DNA from: Jatrophihabitans cynanchi
GTDB taxonomy: Bacteria > Actinomycetota > Actinomycetes > Mycobacteriales > Jatrophihabitantaceae
Length of the DNA: 64,000 bases
Assembly (NCBI RefSeq): GCF_027247405.1
Contig: NZ_CP097463.1
Span: forward strand, 2,852,001 to 2,916,000
Direction: 5' to 3'
The number at the start of each line of letters is the position of its first letter. Within the stretch, counting starts at the first letter, position 1. The notes beneath the pieces were generated by a model, which made no database searches, had not been told where the DNA came from, and saw only the letters and a program-made list of their open reading frames with translations. Positions 31,022-40,230 of the stretch are shown piece by piece. The translations under genes and the position numbers were made by a program.

Positions 31022-31448
31022 GCCGGTCCAGCGCGGCGCGGATCTGTAGCGGCACGGGCACCGGCCGGCGCCCGGCGCGGTCGACGTAGACGTGCACGAA
31101 CCGGCCGACCGCCGCCGGAGCATCGCCCGCGCCGAACAGCGCCAGCCGGTAGATGACGCTGGACGTGCCCAGCCGCTCGAGCCCGATCCCGGCCGTCACC
31201 ACCTCGGGAAAGCGCAGCTCGGCCAGGTAGCGGCAGGACGTCTGCACCACCAGCCCGATCGCCGGCAGGGCGCGGATGTCGCAGCCGGACGCCTCGATCA
31301 GCCAGCCGTTCACGGCAGTGTCGAACAGCGAGTAGTGCACGACGTTGTTCACGTGGCCGTAGGTGTCGTCGTCGGACCAGCGTGTGGGCAGCGAGCGCAG
31401 CACCGGGAAGTCGGCGCGGCGCACCAGCGCCGGATCGGGTTCGCTCAC
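31011..31448 (-). CDS. Acyl-CoA thioesterase (4HBT hot-dog fold)
   Basis: A 145-residue hot-dog protein. TRWSDDDTYGHVNNVVHYSLFDTA is close to the 4HBT active-site pattern, where the Asp and the HVNN block act on the thioester. The substrate acyl chain is unknown. GTG overlaps the stop of the upstream MFS gene by 4 nt (GTGA), so translation is coupled. Confidence 0.88.
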   Translation of the reverse strand: MSEPDPALVRRADFPVLRSLPTRWSDDDTYGHVNNVVHYSLFDTAVNGWLIEASGCDIRALPAIGLVVQTSCRYLAELRFPEVVTAGIGLERLGTSSVIYRLALFGAGDAPAAVGRFVHVYVDRAGRRPVPVPLQIRAALDRLRA

Positions 31449-32662
31449 GCCTGCGATGCTGCCAGTTCGTCGTCGACGAAGCGTGGCACTGCTGCCCGCC
31501 AGCCGGTGCCGAAGGCGAGCGCCAGCGCGATGAACAGCAGCGCGAGCGGGAGCGCCCACGCGTGCGTGAGGCCGTTGAGCACGCCGAACAGCAGCGGGCC
31601 CGTTCCGGCCACCACGTAGCCGATCGACTGCACGAACGCCGACAGCGCCGCGGTGGTGTCCGAGGTCCGCGAGCGCAACCCGATCATCGTCAGGGCAAGC
31701 GGGAACTGGCCGCTGCCGATGCCGACGAGCACCATCCACACCCAGGCGCCGCCCACCGGCGCGAGCGCGAGCCCGACATAGGCGATCAGGTAGCAGGCGG
31801 TGAGCCCGATGAGCAGCGCTCGATGCCGCGACGCGGCCATCGAGGGCACCACCATCGAGACGGGGATCGTCAGTGCCGACAGCACGGCGACCATCGCGCC
31901 GGCCGTCCCGGACGTGACGCCGTGCGCGTGCATGAACTTGGCGAACCAGCCGAACGCGATGTAGGCCTGGAAGGACTGGAAGGCGAAGAACCCGGTCAGC
32001 GCCCACGCCGTCGGGCTGCGCAGCAGCGCGTTCGCGGACAGGCCGCGAACAGCGCCGGGTTCGGGTCGGTCGTGCCGGAGTGTCGGCAGCCACGGCAGCA
32101 CCGCCACCGCGCTGAACAGCGCCCACGAGCCGAGGCCGGTGCGCCAGCCGTTCCCGATCGAGCCGAACGGCACGGTGAGGCCGGCGGCGGCGGTGGTGCC
32201 GACCGCGAGCGCCGTCGTGTAGACCGCGGTCATCCGCCCGATCCGGTCCGGGAAGTGCCGCTTCACCAGGGTGGGCATCAGGACGTTCGCGATCGCCCCG
32301 CCGCTGAGCGCGAGCACGCTCAACAGCACGAACGCCCAGATGCTGCCGACCGCCGCACGCGCGAGCAGCCCGGCCGTCATCGCCACCAGCGACACGACGA
32401 GCAGCAGGTGGCCGCCGTAGCGGTGCGCCAGCCTCGGGGTGGCCGCCCCGATCAGCGCGAAGCAGATGACCGGCAGCGTGGTGACGACACCGCTGACGCC
32501 GCTGGACATGTGCAGCCCGGCCTGCAGGTCGTCCAGCACCGCGCCGACGCTGGTGACCGCGGTCCGCATCGACAGGCCGGTCAGCAGCAGCGCGGCGACG
32601 AGCAGCCAGCCGTGCCGCCGGTCCGTTTCGGACGCAGTCAGGACGTGCTGCTGCGACGCCAC
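31445..32662 (-). CDS. MFS transporter, CynX/NimT family
   Basis: A 12-helix major facilitator permease of about 405 residues. The N-terminal pattern LLLTGLSMRTAVTSVGAVLDD and the cytoplasmic loop PRLAHRYGG after helix 2 resemble the CynX/NimT (cyanate or 2-nitroimidazole) exporter group. The substrate is unknown. GTG starts inside the end of the aldo-keto reductase gene (25-bp overlap), and the thioesterase gene overlaps its stop, so AKR-MFS-thioesterase form one operon. Confidence 0.88.
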   Translation of the reverse strand: MASQQHVLTASETDRRHGWLLVAALLLTGLSMRTAVTSVGAVLDDLQAGLHMSSGVSGVVTTLPVICFALIGAATPRLAHRYGGHLLLVVSLVAMTAGLLARAAVGSIWAFVLLSVLALSGGAIANVLMPTLVKRHFPDRIGRMTAVYTTALAVGTTAAAGLTVPFGSIGNGWRTGLGSWALFSAVAVLPWLPTLRHDRPEPGAVRGLSANALLRSPTAWALTGFFAFQSFQAYIAFGWFAKFMHAHGVTSGTAGAMVAVLSALTIPVSMVVPSMAASRHRALLIGLTACYLIAYVGLALAPVGGAWVWMVLVGIGSGQFPLALTMIGLRSRTSDTTAALSAFVQSIGYVVAGTGPLLFGVLNGLTHAWALPLALLFIALALAFGTGWRAAVPRFVDDELAASQA

Positions 32663-33663
32663 AGGTCGATGCCGCCTTCCACCGCGTGTGCGTCGATCTC
32701 GGCGAGCTCGTCCGTGCTGAACTCCAGGTTGCCCAACGCGCCGAGGCTGTCCTCGAGCTGCCGCACGCTGGACGCGCCGATGACCAGCGAGGTCACCCGC
32801 TCGTCGCGCAGCGCCCAGGCGAGCGCCAGCTGGGCGAGCGACTGACCACGTCCGCGCGCAAGCTCGTTCAGCGCGCGGATGTGCGTGAGGTTCTGCTCGG
32901 TGAGGTGATCCCGGGACAGCGAGGAACCCTCCGCCATCCGCGAGTCGGCCGGCACGCCGTCGAGGTACTTGTCGGTCAGCATGCCCTGTGCGAGTGGGGA
33001 GAACGCGATCGCGCCGGCGCCGACCTCGGCGAGGACGTCCAGCAGGCCACCTTCGATCCAGCGGTTCAGCATCGAGTAGGACGGCTGGTGGATGAACAGT
33101 GGCGTGCCCAGCTCACGCAGGATCTCGGCCGCCTGTGCCGTGCGCTCCGGCGAGTACGAGGAGATCCCGGCGTACAGGGCGCGGCCGGAGCGGACCGCGG
33201 TGTCCAGCGCGCCCATCGTCTCCTCGAGCGGGGTGTTCGGGTCGAACCGGTGCGAGTAGAAGACGTCGACGTAGTCCAGCCCCATCCGTTTCAGCGACTG
33301 GTCCAGCGAGGCGAGCAGGTACTTGCGCGAGCCCCACTCGCCGTACGGCCCGGGCCACATGTCGTACCCGGCCTTCGTCGAGATGAACAGCTCGTCGCGG
33401 TAGGGCTTGAAGTCGGTGGCCAAGATGAGGCCGAAGTTGCTCTCGGCGGACCCGTAGGGCGGCCCGTAGTTGTTGGCCAGGTCGAAGTGCGTGACGCCCA
33501 GGTCGAAGGCGCGGCGCACGATGGCGCGCTGGGTCTGCAGCGGGCGATCGCCGCCGAAGTTGTGCCAGAGCCCCAGCGAGATCAGCGGTAGCGAGATCCC
33601 GCTGCGTCCACAGCGGCGGTAGGGCATCGCGTCATAGCGGTCGGGTGCGGCGGAGTAGGTCAC
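32638..33663 (-). CDS. Aldo-keto reductase (YghZ/Gpr-like)
   Basis: An NADPH-dependent (beta/alpha)8 reductase. The catalytic tetrad is visible: Asp and Tyr in THFDLANNYGP, Lys in FISTKAGYDMW and His in DVFYSHRFDP. The NADPH site includes SLVIGASSVRQLEDS. The length (341) and the conserved FNFG/WPGPYGEWGSRKYL region fit L-glyceraldehyde-3-phosphate reductase-like members, though the physiological substrate is not certain. It heads a three-gene operon with an MFS permease and a thioesterase. Confidence 0.9.
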   Translation of the reverse strand: MTYSAAPDRYDAMPYRRCGRSGISLPLISLGLWHNFGGDRPLQTQRAIVRRAFDLGVTHFDLANNYGPPYGSAESNFGLILATDFKPYRDELFISTKAGYDMWPGPYGEWGSRKYLLASLDQSLKRMGLDYVDVFYSHRFDPNTPLEETMGALDTAVRSGRALYAGISSYSPERTAQAAEILRELGTPLFIHQPSYSMLNRWIEGGLLDVLAEVGAGAIAFSPLAQGMLTDKYLDGVPADSRMAEGSSLSRDHLTEQNLTHIRALNELARGRGQSLAQLALAWALRDERVTSLVIGASSVRQLEDSLGALGNLEFSTDELAEIDAHAVEGGIDLWRRSSTS

Positions 33664-33688
33664 AGCCAGCTATCTTGCCCCTGCCCGG

Positions 33689-34315
33689 TCAGGAGCTGAG
33701 CGCGATGGGGTCGACGGTGACCGTGCAGGCGCGCATCTGCAGCTGGGGGCGGTGTGCGCGCAGGGCCTGTAGCGGCGCCGGGGCGGTGACCTCGACGCTG
33801 TCCGACAGCGGCGCCTGGCACGTCGAGTGATCGCGGATCTGCGCCTCGGCCTGGGCGCCGGGGGCGAGATGGACCAGTCGCGCGGTCGTGCCCGGCGCGG
33901 GCTTGGAGGTGGACAGCACCGTCCCGTCCGCGCGCAGCAGTCGCGCCGTCGGGAAGCCGGACAACGAGCACTCGGTGGTCGAGGTGTTGGTGTAGGTGAC
34001 CCCGGCGATCTCGTAGTTCTGGTACGCGCCGCCCGGCAGTACCCGGACGGTGAGTTGCTGCACGGTGCAGAGGTCGGCCGGCGCGGCGGGCGGGCCCGCA
34101 TGGGTCGGCGCCGCCGTGGAGTGGCTCGCGCTCGGCGTCGTCGTCGGTGCCGTAGAGGTGCTGCTCGCCGCAACCGTCGTGGGTGGTGCGACCGGCGTGC
34201 TCAGCGGGGCCGCGGCGGACGTGGCCGGCGCCGCGGGCTTGCCGGTGCTGCAGGCCACGAGGGCGAGCGCGCAGCCGACGAGCAGCCCCGGCGCGGCGGC
34301 ACCGCGCCACCTCAC
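33689..34315 (-). CDS. DUF4232 lipoprotein
   Basis: A signal peptide ends in the lipobox ALVAC near residue 22. A long Ala/Thr/Ser/Pro linker (about 25-80) precedes a DUF4232 beta-sandwich with Cys in CTVQQL, ECSLSGFP, STCQAP and RACTV, likely two disulfides. Function unknown. GTG overlaps the stop of the large secreted protein by 4 nt (GTGA), so the two are coupled and may act together on the cell surface. Confidence 0.8.
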   Translation of the reverse strand: MRWRGAAAPGLLVGCALALVACSTGKPAAPATSAAAPLSTPVAPPTTVAASSTSTAPTTTPSASHSTAAPTHAGPPAAPADLCTVQQLTVRVLPGGAYQNYEIAGVTYTNTSTTECSLSGFPTARLLRADGTVLSTSKPAPGTTARLVHLAPGAQAEAQIRDHSTCQAPLSDSVEVTAPAPLQALRAHRPQLQMRACTVTVDPIALSS

Positions 34316-37086
34316 CTGTCGATCCGCAGGTCGGTCGAGTACGGCAGGCTGCCGACCGCCAGGTGCGTGGACGACTGCAGCTGGCGCCACAGCTCGGACC
34401 ACGCCTCGCGGCCGGTCATCGAGTAGCAGCTGTTCGCCTGGTCGCAGGCGGTCCACTCGGTCAGCGCGCCGCCGAAGTTGATCCGCGGCTGGCTCGCGTT
34501 CACACCGGTCAGCGAGATGTACTTCCACTGCGCGGCCATCGTGGTGTTGTACACCTGCGGCAGGTTGATCGTGCGGGTCGGCGCGGCGCCCGCCGCGAGG
34601 TTGTACAGCCCGGCCATCGTCCAGCCGTTGTTGCAACCGCGGTTGGTGGCGGTCCAGGAGCAGCCGTCGGCCGAACCGTTGAACACGAACGGCGCGCTGG
34701 TCGCGTTCAGGTAGCCGTTGAGCCACGACCGCGTGCTGGTGTACGAACCGCGGAACCCGGGCTCGATGTCGTTCGCGCCGGCCACCGTGATGCCGGTGAA
34801 GCCGCGGGCGTAAGCCACGATCGGGTCGACGACCCGGTCCGCCCAGCCCGCGCCCGCGGCGGCGGTGACGTCCATGTCGTTGTTCGTGCCGATCGCGATC
34901 ATCACCGGCGCACTGGGCTTCTGCGCGCTCGCGTAGCCGGCGATGTACGACTTCACGTTGCTGACCAGGTCGGCGTAGGAGATGAACCGGGTGGTCGCGC
35001 TGAGCACCACGCCGCCGTCGTAGTGGTCCTGGCCGCCGATGTCGAGCAGCACCAGGTAGCCGTGTCCGGACGGGTTGGCCGTGGCGTCGGCGATGCCCTC
35101 GGCGCGCATGACCGCCAGGTCGGTGCTGCTCGCGCCGCGGATGTTGCGGATGTAGCGGCTCGTCGAGACCGGGGCCGGCGAGGTCTGCGGTGGCGGCGCG
35201 GTCTGGGTCACGACCGCCGCTGACGTGGCGTACGGCGACAGGCCGGCGGCGTTGCGGGCCGAGACGCGGAACGTGTAGCTGGTCTTCGAGCGCAACCCGA
35301 TGACCGTCGCCGACGTCGTGGTGCCGCCGACATTCACGCTGACGCCGTCCGGCACCGACGTGACGACGTAACCGGTCGGCGGGGCGCCGCCGTCGTTCGC
35401 GGGCTTCTGCCAGGTCACGGTGGCGCCGCCGAAGCCGCCCTGTGCGAGCACCGCCTGCGGCACCGAGGTGACCTTGGGGTGCACGGCGATGATCAGGTGA
35501 CAGCCCAGTGACGTGTCCTTGCCGGTACCCACGTTCAGCGCGGTGATGCACACGGTGTGCTCGCCGGCGTCGGCCGGGATGGTGAAGGCGAAGCCGTGCG
35601 CCTCGCCCCAGCCGGGGTGCGCGGACGCGACGTCGGGACGTGTGTACGCGGCGGGCTTGTCGGCGTACGGCTTGCCGTCGATGGTGGCGCGCACCGAGAT
35701 CGACGCCGTACTGCCCTGGTCGATCGCCCAGCCGAGCACGCGCACGTTGGGGGTGTCGGACGTGCGGCGGTAGAGCCGCTCGAACGCACCGAGCGGGTCG
35801 AAGTTGAGGGTGATGCTCGCGCACGCCTGACGGGGGCTGCCGGTGCCGTAGCTGACGTTGACGCCGACGGCGCACACGGTGTGCCGTCCCGGCCCCGCGG
35901 CCAGGCTCTGGGCGAACGAGTGCCCGCTTCCGCCCCCGGCGAGCACCGTTCCGGCGGGAGCGCCGTCGAGGGTGAGCTGGACGGTGAGCTTGGCGCCGGC
36001 CACGTCCGGATCGGTTGCCACGCCCGTCACGCGCAGCCCGTTGGCGGTCTGCTTGATCGAGCTGACGGTGGTGCGCGGGTTGTAGTCGAGCGCGATGTTC
36101 GCACACGCGACCCAGCTGTCGGCGCCGAAGCGCACGTTGTAGCCGCGCACGCACACCCGATGCGTGCCCGACGGAGCCGGGTAGGTTGCGGTGAAGCCGT
36201 GGTTGCCGTGGCCGGCTGCCGCCCGGGATGCGGTCGTCCTGCCCAGCAACGTCGCGTCCAGGTAGATCCCGGTGCTGATCGCCGAGCCGCTGTCCGGGTC
36301 GGCGGCCCAGCCGGACACCGAGAACCCGCCGGGCGTCTGCGCCAGCCGGGTGATCGCCCCGGCCGGATCGAAGTCGACGGTGATGCTGCGGCAGCCCAAT
36401 CCGGAGTTCAGCCCCCAGCGGACGTTCACCGCGGTGACGCAGATCGAGTAGCGGCCGGCGGCCAGCGCGAACGACGGGCGGAAGCCGTGCCCGGCGTAGG
36501 TGCGGTAGTTCGCCGTCACCCGGCCAAGGGGGCGGCCGTTCGCGGTGACGTCGACGCTGATCGGCCCGCGGCTGTTGGGATCGCTCGCGCCGCCGAACAC
36601 CTTGATGCCGCCGGGCACCTGCTGCACGGCGCTGAACCGGCCGGTCGGGTTGTTGTTCAGGGTGATGGTGCGGCAGTAGAAGCGGTTGTTGTGGCCCGGG
36701 CCGCGGTCGACCGCGGTGAGGCAGACGCGGTTGTAGCCGTAGCGCAGGCGCACGTTCAGGGCGAAGCCGTGCTGCGATCCGTGCCAGCCGTACGCGGCGG
36801 GGACCGCGGGACGCCGGTCGTTCGCGCGCACCGTACCGGCGGCGTGGCCGTTGACCGTGGCGCGCACGAGTAGCGCAGAACGGGTGTCGTAGTCGAACGC
36901 CCAGCCGGTCAGCCGGTAGTAGTGGGCGGAGATCTGCGTGGCCGTGACTGTCCGGCCGGACGGCGAGTGCCGCGTCGCCGCAGTGGCTGCCTGGCTGACG
37001 ACGGTGGCCAGGCCCAGGGTGAGAACCGTGACGAGGAGGATGACCCAGCCACGACGGCGCAGGGTGCGAGGTCCGCTCATGTGCAA
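34312..37086 (-). CDS. Large secreted protein with five disulfide-bearing repeat modules, FN3 and a C-terminal domain of unknown function
   Basis: A Sec signal peptide spans about residues 1-37. Five modules of about 95-100 residues follow (roughly 47-545). Each has a GWAxDPD-like strand, a V-C-x-T-A-V-N strand and a second Cys before a CRxI strand, which suggests one disulfide per module. A fibronectin type III domain covers about 550-640, then a Pro-rich linker. The C-terminal 270 residues have SRYIRNIRGASSTDL, DIGGQDHYDGG, VAGANDIEPGFRG and several Cys; they look like an enzymatic (possibly barrel-type hydrolase) domain but I cannot assign a family. At 924 residues it is probably a cell-wall or carbohydrate-directed exoprotein. 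Confidence 0.8.
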   Translation of the reverse strand: MHMSGPRTLRRRGWVILLVTVLTLGLATVVSQAATAATRHSPSGRTVTATQISAHYYRLTGWAFDYDTRSALLVRATVNGHAAGTVRANDRRPAVPAAYGWHGSQHGFALNVRLRYGYNRVCLTAVDRGPGHNNRFYCRTITLNNNPTGRFSAVQQVPGGIKVFGGASDPNSRGPISVDVTANGRPLGRVTANYRTYAGHGFRPSFALAAGRYSICVTAVNVRWGLNSGLGCRSITVDFDPAGAITRLAQTPGGFSVSGWAADPDSGSAISTGIYLDATLLGRTTASRAAAGHGNHGFTATYPAPSGTHRVCVRGYNVRFGADSWVACANIALDYNPRTTVSSIKQTANGLRVTGVATDPDVAGAKLTVQLTLDGAPAGTVLAGGGSGHSFAQSLAAGPGRHTVCAVGVNVSYGTGSPRQACASITLNFDPLGAFERLYRRTSDTPNVRVLGWAIDQGSTASISVRATIDGKPYADKPAAYTRPDVASAHPGWGEAHGFAFTIPADAGEHTVCITALNVGTGKDTSLGCHLIIAVHPKVTSVPQAVLAQGGFGGATVTWQKPANDGGAPPTGYVVTSVPDGVSVNVGGTTTSATVIGLRSKTSYTFRVSARNAAGLSPYATSAAVVTQTAPPPQTSPAPVSTSRYIRNIRGASSTDLAVMRAEGIADATANPSGHGYLVLLDIGGQDHYDGGVVLSATTRFISYADLVSNVKSYIAGYASAQKPSAPVMIAIGTNNDMDVTAAAGAGWADRVVDPIVAYARGFTGITVAGANDIEPGFRGSYTSTRSWLNGYLNATSAPFVFNGSADGCSWTATNRGCNNGWTMAGLYNLAAGAAPTRTINLPQVYNTTMAAQWKYISLTGVNASQPRINFGGALTEWTACDQANSCYSMTGREAWSELWRQLQSSTHLAVGSLPYSTDLRIDR

Positions 37087-37198
37087 CTTTCCCGATACGA
37101 GGCGACGTACGTGCTCGCTGCCTGTCTCGGGCGCAACAGCCCCTCGCTGTACTTCCGTGCGCGCCCACCCCCGAGTGGTCCGGGGGCGACAAGATCAA

Positions 37199-37210
37199 AC
37201 CATTAATGGT
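37199..37210. promoter_or_regulatory. AT-rich palindrome upstream of the secreted-protein gene
   Basis: ACCATTAATGGT is a perfect 12-bp palindrome in a very GC-rich context. It lies about 115 bp before the secreted-protein start and beside a TTGTCA hexamer on the same (minus) strand. It may be part of a promoter or an operator. The remaining leader holds a small CCCCCG/CGGGGG hairpin at about 37168-37187. Confidence 0.35.
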
Positions 37211-37264
37211 ACCGAAGTGACAACTGTGGCTCATGGGACGACACGCCGGTCTCGACGGAACGCC

Positions 37265-38932
37265 TCACACCGGCAGCACGTGCTCGGCGAACCGGTCCCG
37301 CAGCGTCTTCTTGGAGAACTTGCCGACACTTGTCTTGGGGACCTCGTCGATGAAGACAACATCGTCCGGTAGCTGCCAGGAGTTGAGCCGTTCGCGCAGA
37401 AAGTCCAGCACCTCGTCCCGCTCCAGCCGCTCGCCGTCGCGGACCACCACACAGGCCAGCGGGCGCTCGCCCCACTTCGGGTGCGGCAGCGCGATGACCG
37501 CCGCCTCGGCCACCTTGGGATGCGCCATGATCTGGTTCTCCAGCTCGACCGAGCTGATCCACTCCCCGCCGGACTTGACCAGATCCTTGGTCCGGTCGAC
37601 CAGCCGCAGGTAGCCGAGCGGGGAGATCGCGGCCACGTCGCCGGTGCGCAGCCAGCCGTCCGGCGAGAACTGCTCGCCCGGCTCGTCGGTGCGGTAGTAC
37701 TGGCTCGCCAGCCACGGGCCGCGGCACTCCAGTTCGCCGGTGGCCGTGTCGTCCCAGGGCAGCTCCTCGCGGGTCGCGGAGTCGACGATGCGCAGGTCGA
37801 CACCGGGCGGGGCGATGCCGGCCGTCGCGCGGATGTCGGCCTGCTCGTCCTCGGACGCGTCGGCGTACTCGGCCCGCAGGTAGCACACCGAGCCGAGCGG
37901 CGACATCTCGGTCATCCCCCACGCCTGGGTGATCGGCAGGCCCACCTTCGCCCGCCAGGCCTCGGACAGGGAACGCGGCACTGCCGAACCACCGCAGATG
38001 ATCGTGCGCAGGCTGGACAGGTCGTGCTGGTCCAACAGCGGCACCATGCCCATCCAGATCGTCGGCACGCCCGCCGCGACGGTCACCCGCTCGGACTCCA
38101 TCAGCGCCAGCAGCCCGGCCGGGCTCAGGTCCGGACCCGGCATCACGAGCGAGGACCCGCCGAGGAACGCCGCGTACGGCAGCCCCCACGCGTTGGCGTG
38201 GAACATCGGCACGACCGGCAGGATCGTGTCCGCGTCGGTCATCCCGAAGACGCCGCTGGTCAGCGAGGCGTTCGAGTGCAGCCAGGTGGAGCGGTGCGAG
38301 TACAGCACTCCCTTCGGGTGTCCGGTCGTCCCGCTGGTGTAGCAGATCGCGGCCGCCTGCCGCTCGTCCGTGACCCGGCCACCGAGGTCGGCCTCCTCGA
38401 CGCCGGCGAGCAGGTCCTCGTACCGCACGACCCGCGGATCGTCCGGCAGTTCGGCGGGCGCCCCGTCGTCCATCACGATCACGTGCTTGAGCGTGCGCAG
38501 TTCGGGCAGGTACTTCGCGAACAGCGGCAGCAGCGACCGGTCGACGAACACCGCCTCGTCCTCGGCGTGCTCGAACGTGTAGATCAACTGCTCGGGGAAG
38601 TAGCGGATGTTGCCGGTGTGGATCACGCGGCCGGTGCCCGGGATCGCGAAGTAGAGGCCGAGGTGCCGCGCGGTGTTCCACGCGAACGTGGCGACCCGCC
38701 CGCCCGGGCTGATGCCGAGGCTGTCGATCGCGGCGGCCTGCCGGCGGGTCTCGCCGCCGATCTCGGCGAAGGTCCGGCGCTCCAGCCCGGTGGCCGTCCT
38801 GGTGGTGACGGTCCGGGTGCCGAAGAACCGCTCGCCCCGTTCGAGGATCCAGGTCGTGGTGAGCGGAATGTCCTGCATCAGTCCCAACATGCAGTGATCG
38901 TGGTCCAACCCCTCGGCCGCGGCAAGGGTCAT
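37265..38932 (-). CDS. Medium/long-chain acyl-CoA synthetase (AlkK-like)
   Basis: It activates fatty acids to acyl-CoA through an acyl-AMP. The AMP-binding P-loop is YTSGTTGHPKG, the adenine motif is QAWGMTEMSPLG, and the C-terminal hinge and lysine motif read GYLRLVDRTKDLVKSGGEWIS and SVGKFSKKTLRD. The N-terminal MLGLMQD is typical of AlkK-type enzymes. The ATG at 38932 overlaps the upstream stop by 4 nt (ATGA); ATG 38890, at MLGLMQD, is an alternative and agrees better with homologues. Confidence 0.9.
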   Translation of the reverse strand: MTLAAAEGLDHDHCMLGLMQDIPLTTTWILERGERFFGTRTVTTRTATGLERRTFAEIGGETRRQAAAIDSLGISPGGRVATFAWNTARHLGLYFAIPGTGRVIHTGNIRYFPEQLIYTFEHAEDEAVFVDRSLLPLFAKYLPELRTLKHVIVMDDGAPAELPDDPRVVRYEDLLAGVEEADLGGRVTDERQAAAICYTSGTTGHPKGVLYSHRSTWLHSNASLTSGVFGMTDADTILPVVPMFHANAWGLPYAAFLGGSSLVMPGPDLSPAGLLALMESERVTVAAGVPTIWMGMVPLLDQHDLSSLRTIICGGSAVPRSLSEAWRAKVGLPITQAWGMTEMSPLGSVCYLRAEYADASEDEQADIRATAGIAPPGVDLRIVDSATREELPWDDTATGELECRGPWLASQYYRTDEPGEQFSPDGWLRTGDVAAISPLGYLRLVDRTKDLVKSGGEWISSVELENQIMAHPKVAEAAVIALPHPKWGERPLACVVVRDGERLERDEVLDFLRERLNSWQLPDDVVFIDEVPKTSVGKFSKKTLRDRFAEHVLPV

Positions 38933-40230
38933 CGATAGGTGCGCGTGATGAGGAACGTCTTGGATCGCACGCTGCTCGCGCCGAAGAAGCCGGCCGCGCT
39001 GTGCAGGTAGCGGCGGATCGCGAAGTCGTCGCTCGCGTCGGCCCGGGCTGCGCCGTACCGGTAGGACGTGTCGATGCCGTGCGCGTCGCCGATGCTGTCG
39101 CGCGCGCCGTCGAACCGCACCGTCGTCACGTTGGCGCGGTCCGGGTTGCCATGACCGTCCAGGTGCGGGATCAGGTCGTGCCGGTTCTCCAGGGCGAGCA
39201 CCGCGACGCCCTTCGGCACCTCGCCGGCGAAGCCGCCGACCGGCGAGCCGGCGGTCACCACGTGGGTGATCTTGAACGCGCCGGTGCGCACCGCGTCGCG
39301 CGCCGCTGCCAGCGCGACCATGCCGCCGAGGCTGTGGCCGACCAGCATGACGTCATCGCTCGGGCGGACGCCGGCCTGCCTCATCGCCGCGAGCACCCCC
39401 GCCTCGTAGGTGGTCGGCAGGCCGTCGATCGCGCGCAGGTTGGTGGCCACGCCGACGACGTCGGCTGTCTGGTGCGCCGGCGTCCAGTCCTTGGTGCCCG
39501 GGATGTCGACGAGCACGTGCCGCACCCCGTTGGCGCCGGTGAGGATCTTGACGTCGATCTCGCCGGCGGCACCGGCGTTGCGCAACTGCAGCCCGGCCAT
39601 CAGGTCGGCGAGCCCGCGGGGCGGCCGTGCGGCGCCGGGGCGGGAGTCCTCGCCGGTCGTCGTCACGACGGGCGAGCCGTCGGCGCAGTACGCGCGCAGC
39701 ATCAGCAACGTCTCGGACAGCGACGTCCCGGGCAGCAGGCCGGGCAGGACGGGTGCGAGGTCGACGGTGAGGTCGGCCAGCGCCGGGTCGTGCAGCGCGG
39801 CCTGCTGCAGGGCGCTGCCCGGGCCGCCGGCGACGAACGCGGTGCTTCCGGCGAACACGGCGCCGGGCAGCGCGACGGTGGCGTCCCAGGCGGTGCCGGC
39901 CAGTTCGGTCAGGCCGTGCCAGATGCCGCTGTCCGCGCCCTGGTACTCGGCGATCGCGTGGCCGAGCAGGTGGCAGAAGGTGCGCAGGTCGTGCGCGAGC
40001 GCGTCCAGTGCGGCGACGCCCGCCTCGAGAGCCGCCGCCGCCTCCAGCGCGCCGAGCGGGTCGACGATCGGGGCCTGCGACCGCAGCGCCGTCAATGCGG
40101 GCAAGCATTCGCCGCGGATGTCGTCGATCCGGCTGGCCTGGCGGTTCAGCAACACGGCGGTGCGGCGGACGTCCTCGAACTGCGCGGCGATCCCGTCGGC
40201 GCCACCGCTGACCGTGACCCCGCCGCTCAC
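38929..40230 (-). CDS. Alpha/beta hydrolase with WXG-like helical N-terminus
   Basis: The N-terminal ~140 residues are helical and Ala-rich, like ESX/WXG100-related leaders. The C-terminal half is an alpha/beta-hydrolase with nucleophile elbow LVGHSLGGMVAL and a late His in IDTSYRYG or nearby. There is no signal peptide. GTG overlaps the stop of a small WXG-like gene by 4 nt (GTGA), and the stop overlaps the acyl-CoA ligase start (ATGA), so the three are one operon. A type VII-secreted lipase or esterase is one reading; the substrate is unknown. 433 residues. Confidence 0.7.
   Translation of the reverse strand: MSGGVTVSGGADGIAAQFEDVRRTAVLLNRQASRIDDIRGECLPALTALRSQAPIVDPLGALEAAAALEAGVAALDALAHDLRTFCHLLGHAIAEYQGADSGIWHGLTELAGTAWDATVALPGAVFAGSTAFVAGGPGSALQQAALHDPALADLTVDLAPVLPGLLPGTSLSETLLMLRAYCADGSPVVTTTGEDSRPGAARPPRGLADLMAGLQLRNAGAAGEIDVKILTGANGVRHVLVDIPGTKDWTPAHQTADVVGVATNLRAIDGLPTTYEAGVLAAMRQAGVRPSDDVMLVGHSLGGMVALAAARDAVRTGAFKITHVVTAGSPVGGFAGEVPKGVAVLALENRHDLIPHLDGHGNPDRANVTTVRFDGARDSIGDAHGIDTSYRYGAARADASDDFAIRRYLHSAAGFFGASSVRSKTFLITRTYR

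Noticed and set aside
37087-37202. Known riboswitch in the leader of the secreted-protein gene
   Set aside because: I could not match the conserved core of the c-di-AMP, cobalamin or other common classes.
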